A stretch of 64,000 nucleotides of DNA from positions 1,116,001-1,180,000 of the forward strand of contig JAJTUP010000010.1 in the NCBI GenBank assembly GCA_021399435.1, in the 5' to 3' direction. Numbering within the stretch: position 1 is the first letter of the stretch; every line of letters starts with the position of its first letter. Shown here one piece after another: positions 58,805 to 64,000 of this stretch. A program made the position numbers and the translations under genes. The DNA is from Diaporthe sp. PMI_573. Taxonomy: Eukaryota > Ascomycota > Sordariomycetes > Diaporthales > Diaporthaceae. The notes beneath the pieces were generated by a model that saw only the letters and a list, made by a program, of their open reading frames with translations, was not told the DNA's origin and ran no database searches.

Positions 58805-59719
58805 ATGCCCTATTTCTCCAGCAAAAATATCCCCGGTCTCAAAGATCAAGTCATCATTGTCACCGGTGGAAACGCAGGCCTGGGACTCGAGACAGTGAAA
58901 CAGCTCAGCTCCCATAATGCTGCTCGTATCTACCTTGCGGCCAGGTCGCAAGAGAAGGCCGAGCAGGCCATCAGAGAACTGCGGGCAGCCAACCAAAAGC
59001 CATCCGACATCATATTCTTGAAGCTTGACCTCGCATCCCTCGAGAGTGTCAAAGACGCCGCATCCGACTTTCTCCGGCGTGAACAGCGTCTTGATATTCT
59101 CATCAACAATGCCGGCATCATGATGACTCCGGAGGGACTTACCAATGACGGCTACGAGATCCAATTCGGCACAAACGTGGTAGGACCCGCGCTATTCACC
59201 CACCTCCTGCTTCCTCTCATGCGCGAGACCGCCAAGATCAATCATGAGACGAGGATGGTGATGCTCTCGTCCGCCGCACACGCCATGGCGCCGGGCGATA
59301 TCTACAAGATCAGCGAGTTCCGGACAAAGATGTCCAACCGCAGAACAACGCAGAGATACACCATCTCAAAGCTGGCTGATCTTCACTACGCCAAGGCCCT
59401 GGCCGAGCGGGAGCCGAATGTCAAGATTGTCCCCGTGCATCCCGGCATGGTGGCCACCAATCTCCACCATGCATCGGCGGGCCTGATACTGAGGCCTTTC
59501 CTGTTCACTGCCGGGACATTGTTCGCCACACCGGTTGAGAAAGGCGCATTGTCCCAGATCTGGGCGGCTGTCAGCCCGGATGCGAAAAGTGGGCAGTACT
59601 ACGGCCCCGTTGGAAAGGCGGAGCCTGGCTCTAAGGCAAGCCAGAACCGCCATCTTCAGGAACAGCTGTATGAATACGTTCAGAACGAGATAGTTGCTTT
59701 CGAGTCGCAGCACAGCTGA
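58805..59719 (+). CDS. Short-chain dehydrogenase/reductase 2
   Basis: NAD(P)-dependent oxidoreductase of 304 residues without introns. It has the canonical dinucleotide motif VTGGNAGLG (residues about 19-27), LDLASLESV, DILINNAGIMM, VMLSSAAHA with the catalytic Ser, and RYTISKLADLHYAKAL with the catalytic Tyr and Lys, then VHPGMVATNL. It belongs to the same broad branch as the gene upstream but is too different to be a recent tandem copy. It lies on the same strand as SDR 1, 0.8 kb away, with its own promoter. The substrate is unknown; related fungal proteins act on retinoid-like or steroid-like compounds or in secondary metabolism. Confidence 0.93.
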   Translation: MPYFSSKNIPGLKDQVIIVTGGNAGLGLETVKQLSSHNAARIYLAARSQEKAEQAIRELRAANQKPSDIIFLKLDLASLESVKDAASDFLRREQRLDILINNAGIMMTPEGLTNDGYEIQFGTNVVGPALFTHLLLPLMRETAKINHETRMVMLSSAAHAMAPGDIYKISEFRTKMSNRRTTQRYTISKLADLHYAKALAEREPNVKIVPVHPGMVATNLHHASAGLILRPFLFTAGTLFATPVEKGALSQIWAAVSPDAKSGQYYGPVGKAEPGSKASQNRHLQEQLYEYVQNEIVAFESQHS

Positions 59720-60504
59720 GCCCATACTGCTCATCCATTGAGAAATTCCTTAATTGAGTCAACATTGTTCGAACAGGCGTGCTGTGGTGACGATCGTTCG
59801 CATACGGGTTAATTGAATTCTGACAAGTTCGAGGAGTTCGCAGAAAAGAGCCTGTAAGCAGGAGAATTGACTCGGCTATATTTTAAGCTATATATGTCTT
59901 CTATCTTTTTCTAAGGAAAAAAAATGGTTTCCAGGCAGTCTGAAATTTACTTTACGAAGCTGATAGAAATGATTGCTTACAGCCTTTTGCTAACACACTG
60001 AGAACCCAACATAATATTTATCACGAGTGGTCCCCGACCTTGTGATCATGATTGCACGACCATTGTCTCTCCATGATCCGCATTGTTGTTTGATCCGTTC
60101 ACGGCCTAGCTATGGGAACGTAACTAAAGCTCACGGGGGAAGACTCTGACGCAAGTAGGGGCTCGCAAGGAATTGAGTTGACTGCATGGGGGGCGACGCC
60201 TGTGTAACCGGAAATGCGCTTTACACCACAAATTCTGATGCTCATTGCAGATCCACGGACCTTTCGGGGAATGATTGAGACATCTGAGACTCCTGGTTCG
60301 TCGAGAACGAGAATGCGGTCTCGGTCAGCTCAGCTTCTTACGCTGCCACCCACCGTGAGGCTTACCTCTCGTGGAACAGTGAGCATTACTTTCTTATCAA
60401 GAAGTTCTCTCATGTAAATTTGTCTTGGAGCTGCCCAGTTCTGGCTTATATTTTCTCCTCCACAGTGAGCCGTCATTCGGCTGTCGTTCGATCCTTTCCA
60501 GACA
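59720..60504. other. Intergenic region, no gene seen
   Basis: 785 bp, AT-rich near 59870-60040. It holds the 3' flank of SDR 2 and the promoter of the next gene. Confidence 0.5.
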
Positions 60505-61460
60505 ATGTCGTCAACAGCGGAAAACGCCGGGGTCTACAGGTCGCCTGATTCCAGTTCAGGGACTATAACTTCCTGGATCCCATTTGTCACCCCTTATAGC
60601 ATGCACCCAGGGGACTGCGCCTCGGCGTTCTTGCAGTGGAATCAGAGCGATCAACTCGTCGCCTGGGACCCTGGTTACGGAATCAGCGTCAACCAGAACC
60701 TGCGCTGCGTGCCGGAGGCTGTTACGACATGGTGGTTGCAAGGCATGTTGGGGACCAACACTGAGACGGTCGTGAGCATCGGACCTCTCACTTGTCCCTA
60801 TGCCTTCAGCCAGGTTGCTACCCACGTCGAGGACGAGATCCGGACAAGAGTGGCTTGTTGTCCATCGTAAGCCATCATCACCTCGCACAATGTGCCGCCA
60901 TGCTGACACTCGTGGCAAGAGGTTATACTTTTGCCAACTGGTATACTTTTGGAATTCCTGGACAATGCTACAGTGAGGTCCAGCCGGGCGTCATCCTCAC
61001 ATATCAAACCAGCAACGACCGCAAGGAATGGGATCCCACCACACTGACGGCCAACACGACTACCTCGGTTCTCGCCATCCATGTCAACGGCTGGATTTTT
61101 GCCGCGGAGACGGGCAGTTCTGATTCCTCGCAACAAAACAGCACATCTTCGTGTCCCACCGACAGCGGGTCGCTCAGCACTGGGGACGCGGTGGGCATCG
61201 GCGTCGGCGTGGGACTAGGGGTTGTCGGCCTTGCGACCTTGGCTATAGGGATATTCATGATGCGTCGGTCAAGGATGATTCAACGACGAACGCAAACAGC
61301 CCCAAGGCTGTCTACGCGCGCAGACCCCAGGTCAGGACAGAGGAGCTATGGGCCCCATTCTGAGTTGGAGAGCCACGGCGGGTACGGTAGCTACGGTACG
61401 GGGGTGGGAGATGTCAGGTACAAGGCGCCACCGAGCGAGCTTCCTAGCGAAGAATCATAG
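60505..61460 (+). CDS. Single-pass membrane protein with Cys-rich ectodomain
   Basis: Surface-type protein of 300 residues from exons 60505-60866 and 60920-61460 (53-bp intron, acceptor CAAG; the joint gives CCPSGYTFANW). The N-terminal ~215 residues hold six cysteines (HPGDCAS, LRCVPE, LTCPYAF, VACCPSGY, GQCYSEV) and a Ser/Thr-rich stalk (DSSQQNSTSSCPTDSG). One membrane helix, AVGIGVGVGLGVVGLATLAIGIF, follows and is stopped by RRSR. The ~50-residue cytoplasmic tail is rich in Arg, Gly, Ser and Tyr. There is no clear signal peptide, so an unseen upstream exon or a signal-anchor topology are possible. The layout is that of fungal plasma-membrane sensors or mucin-like proteins; no specific family is recognised. 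Confidence 0.8.
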
Positions 61461-62205
61461 TGACAGCCCGGTAGTATGTATATATTCAAGTAGGGTCTTC
61501 AAGGCACTTGATATAATATACTAATTGGCCTCGGACTTTGTCCGAGGTGCTCGGCATGATTGAGTCGACAAGTGCCGAACCTCAGTACCCGTTCGGGTGG
61601 CCACCAGGTCGACCTTCCTGGCCAGTTCAATAGCCTGAACACGAGTCGAGCTGCGATCACCATCGGTGTATGATGGAGCACAATCACGATTACTTAAGAT
61701 AATTGTCGACTTGATAAATCAAACCCATTGCTGACATGATGTGCGGCCTGCGAGAATGGTTGTGCTGACTGTTTCGTGTTCAATTGCTACTGTATCAATT
61801 AAGTCACACTTTATTTTGTCGGAGAGTAGATGTCTGCGCAGTTCTCAACTGGGTAATCGTGTATTAAAGTTTCTGCATTTTTAGAGATCCGTAGACCCAT
61901 CACACTGGACTACCTGCATGCATGTGTATACAGAGGAAGGGTATATACATTTGTATATGCGATTACAATACACAGCATATATGTTACAACTGTGGCTCAT
62001 GAGATCAATTAAAGGACTTGATTTCATCAATACTGTAGTGAAATGAACTTATGCAGTTCTTTAGGTACATTATAAGTGAATTCTTTAATCAAATAATCGT
62101 TTTCCGGTATGGTAGCTAGTCAAATTAAGCCTCTACGGATGACATTACATGAGTGGTTGACATAACTACAGACTGATAAAGTCCTCAAAAGCATACCCAG
62201 AGTTC
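61461..62205. other. AT-rich convergent intergenic region
   Basis: 745 bp with many TATATA-like stretches near 61920-62000; no coding signal on either strand. It is taken as 3' flanks of the two neighbouring genes. Confidence 0.5.
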
Positions 62206-63224
62206 TCAGTGAGTTTCATCTTCGAGGGAAAGAAACAAATCATCAGGTTGAAAACCATCTCCATCCCCCCACTTGCGCCAGTTGTAATCCCGAGGATCAA
62301 TTCCCACGTCGCCCTCGAGATATCGACTCAACCCCTGGGGAAACTCCACACGCGAGGCGTCAGGAGCATTACCATCATCTTCGACCATTTCCAGCAGGTT
62401 CATGCCCTCCTCAAACCTGCATCTCTCCATCAGATATTCCACCGGCCGGTCGAGGCCTGGGTGGTACATGGTAAACGCTCGGCTGAAGTCAACCAACTTG
62501 CCATCCCGGTAATTACCCATGTGGACGTCTCTAACAAGGATCCCCAAGGAGTGGAGGGTCTCGAGGTCTTCATACATCTGCGGGGCCTGGGAGGACCTGA
62601 ACTCGCCGCACAAGTTGCCATTCCCGTCCACCATGAGGTCCTTGACAATAGCCCGCACATGGTACCCTCGGTGTTCCTCCCAGCGAAACCAAGGGCCCTC
62701 GTCCCCATTCAGTGGACGACCGTCTCCGGCGCCCTCATCTTGTAGAGGAGGATTTCCAGTGTGTCTCTCGGTAATGAATCTCTCTTGATCTGGAGATAGT
62801 AGGATGTAGCCATGCGCTCGGGCAGCAACATCTTCCCGGCCTTCCTGGCGCAAGCGGCCATAAACGCGACATTCGCAGTTGAAGGGCTCATAGTAGTCCC
62901 TATAGCCCTGTGGTGTCAGGGAGCCACTTAAGGAAGATACCATGTCTGACGCCAAGCCCTTCCAACTGTAAAAGACAAACTGCACAAGAACTGTCCATTG
63001 GCCATCCTGGCACAGTTGGGATGATATATGAGCCGGCCGAGTAGACTTGCCATTTTGAGTGTATACTTCTTAGCATCGATCTCGACTTCCCAAACGTACG
63101 AGTCCCTGTCCTCGGAGCTACCGATAGGCCGGATGAATTCAATATATGCGTGTGCTGTGCCATTGAAGGGCGCCAACTTGGGGCCCTGTACTTGTGGAAG
63201 GGGAAGAGGGAGCGCCGAAGACAT
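62206..63224 (-). CDS. FTA2-like protein (Sim4 kinetochore-subunit family, kinase-like fold)
   Basis: 315 residues from exons 63224-63051 and 62979-62206. The intron has a GC donor (ATG|GCAAGT) and an acceptor TGTGCAG; this non-canonical joint is the one that restores YTLKM|FVFYSWKGL in frame. The protein follows the FTA2 pattern: a beta-rich start (SYVWEVEIDAKKYTLKMF), a Cys-containing YEPFNCECRVYGRL helix, VRAIVKDLM, then LVRDVHMGNYRDGKLVDFSRA. The last resembles a kinase HRD..N and DFG arrangement (RDVHMGN, DFS). Yeast Fta2 is a kinetochore component, but many Pezizomycotina proteins matching this family are dispersed paralogues of unknown role. Given the accessory neighbourhood I favour such a paralogue over the true kinetochore subunit. 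Confidence 0.78.
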
Positions 63225-63724
63225 TGTAGCTGCGACCGTGAATCGTGAGAAACCGAAAGGCAGGGAGTAAGCTTTTGAGATGTGCCGAAATCTGAAGACG
63301 AAGTAATTATTGAGTGGATGCCACAAGATAGATTGGATTTAGAACCACCGAAAAGAAGCAGTTTCTCAAAGAAAAGCTGCGACTGTCTCAGTCATGGACC
63401 ACCAAACAGTTTGGGCGAACGCTGACGTAAGCACACGGCACTCAGGAAAATACAATACAAGTTTAGTCTATTTCGATTTTATTGGTTAGAGACTCTGACT
63501 GTATGTATATGGATTTATTGAATTGCTCCGCGGAACAGCCTCCAGGAGCGCCAAGTCCTTGTCACATCTTCCACAGACAATATTTGGCCCTGGCCAAGGG
63601 TCAGCCGTCCCCCCTATATACCATATTCGATGTCATGCCCCCAAAAACATCACTCTGTTTCTATTCTTGATGAAAGGCGGCGGCTTTCGAGATACCCAAA
63701 TCCCCTGATACAATTCCAGGTCTC
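63225..63724. other. Intergenic region upstream of the FTA2-like gene
   Basis: 500 bp with the FTA2-like promoter and, on the right, the possible 3' flank of an edge gene. Nothing else is seen. Confidence 0.45.
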
Positions 63725-63933
63725 CTAGGGTCTCTCCTGATGAGATTCATACTGGAAGTACCCAGGCATGGAACCGATGGAAGGGTATGTGGAGCCCGCC
63801 ACATCGCAGTCAAGTCCATTTTTGTACACATTTTGCATGGCCTCCCGTCCTCCACCACCAACTGGCTTACCTGGTTGCTTTAAAAAGACTTCAAATCCTG
63901 GCCGAGGGTCGCGACCGCGTCGTGGTCGGCGGT
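63725..63933 (-). CDS. Possible 3'-terminal exon of a gene continuing past the right edge
   Basis: On the minus strand an open stretch after a possible acceptor (TGTGAG at 63934) encodes about 69 residues ending KNGLDCDVAGSTYPSIGSMP and GYFQYESHQERP, then TAG. The composition (Gly, Tyr, Cys, few repeats) looks more protein-like than the surrounding frames, and the ending resembles C-termini of fungal secreted or surface proteins. The acceptor, the frame and the family are all uncertain because the rest of the gene would lie outside the window. Confidence 0.25.
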
Positions 63934-64000
63934 CTCACATTTTCGTGTACTTATGTTAGTTACCTTTGTTGGTGTTTTGATGACTTGTCGTTCGTGTGTG

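Noticed and set aside
55236..59719. Full secondary-metabolite gene cluster
   Set aside because: No polyketide synthase, NRPS, terpene synthase or transporter gene is present in the window beside these tailoring-type genes.

Overview
The window is nuclear DNA of a filamentous ascomycete (Pezizomycotina, most likely a Sordariomycete). The evidence is short introns (about 50-180 bp) with GT..CTAAC/CTGAC..AG signals, Zn2Cys6 and DUF3425-type bZIP regulators, a Sim4/FTA2-like kinetochore gene, fungal NDUFB11, and intergenic spaces of 0.4-4 kb. I see no rRNA, tRNA, CRISPR or intact transposon. I resolved 21 protein genes plus one possible partial gene at the right edge. Most multi-exon models were joined by hand and keep the reading frame to the nucleotide. 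Layout: (1) 1-4.7 kb is housekeeping RNA biology: mak5 (cut by the left edge) head-to-head with trm7, then a GNAT acetyltransferase. (2) 5.9-14 kb holds a short Zn2Cys6 regulator, a small cysteine-rich secreted protein with two exons, and a large Zn2Cys6/Fungal_trans regulator with a gene-free 4 kb upstream. (3) 18-31 kb is the most unusual block. A DXO/RAI1-like protein (a family often labelled geranylgeranyl pyrophosphate synthetase) is divergent from a 2,288-aa protein that joins an SF1 Upf1/ZNFX1/Hrr1-type RNA helicase, an NFX1-type zinc segment and three CbxX/CfxQ-type AAA+ ATPases. A membrane-anchored coiled-coil protein with recent internal repeats follows. (4) 32-49.6 kb is conserved core: an unknown membrane-associated protein, DNA2, the complex I ESSS/NDUFB11 subunit, mitochondrial branched-chain aminotransferase, a SCY1-like pseudokinase and a SIR2 deacetylase. 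(5) 49.6-64 kb looks accessory: a 3 kb gene-free AT-richer stretch, a secreted bacterial-type substrate-binding protein, a bZIP regulator, two short-chain dehydrogenases, a single-pass surface protein, an FTA2-like gene with a GC-AG intron, and a possible terminal exon at the edge. How the genes may work together: mak5 and trm7 share a promoter region and both serve translation-apparatus biogenesis. The 18-28 kb pair would combine an RNA-end-processing nuclease fold with an RNA helicase and AAA+ remodeller, which suggests (inference only) RNA surveillance, RNAi-linked silencing or anti-mycovirus activity. The bZIP gene is divergent from the first SDR and could regulate the two SDRs.
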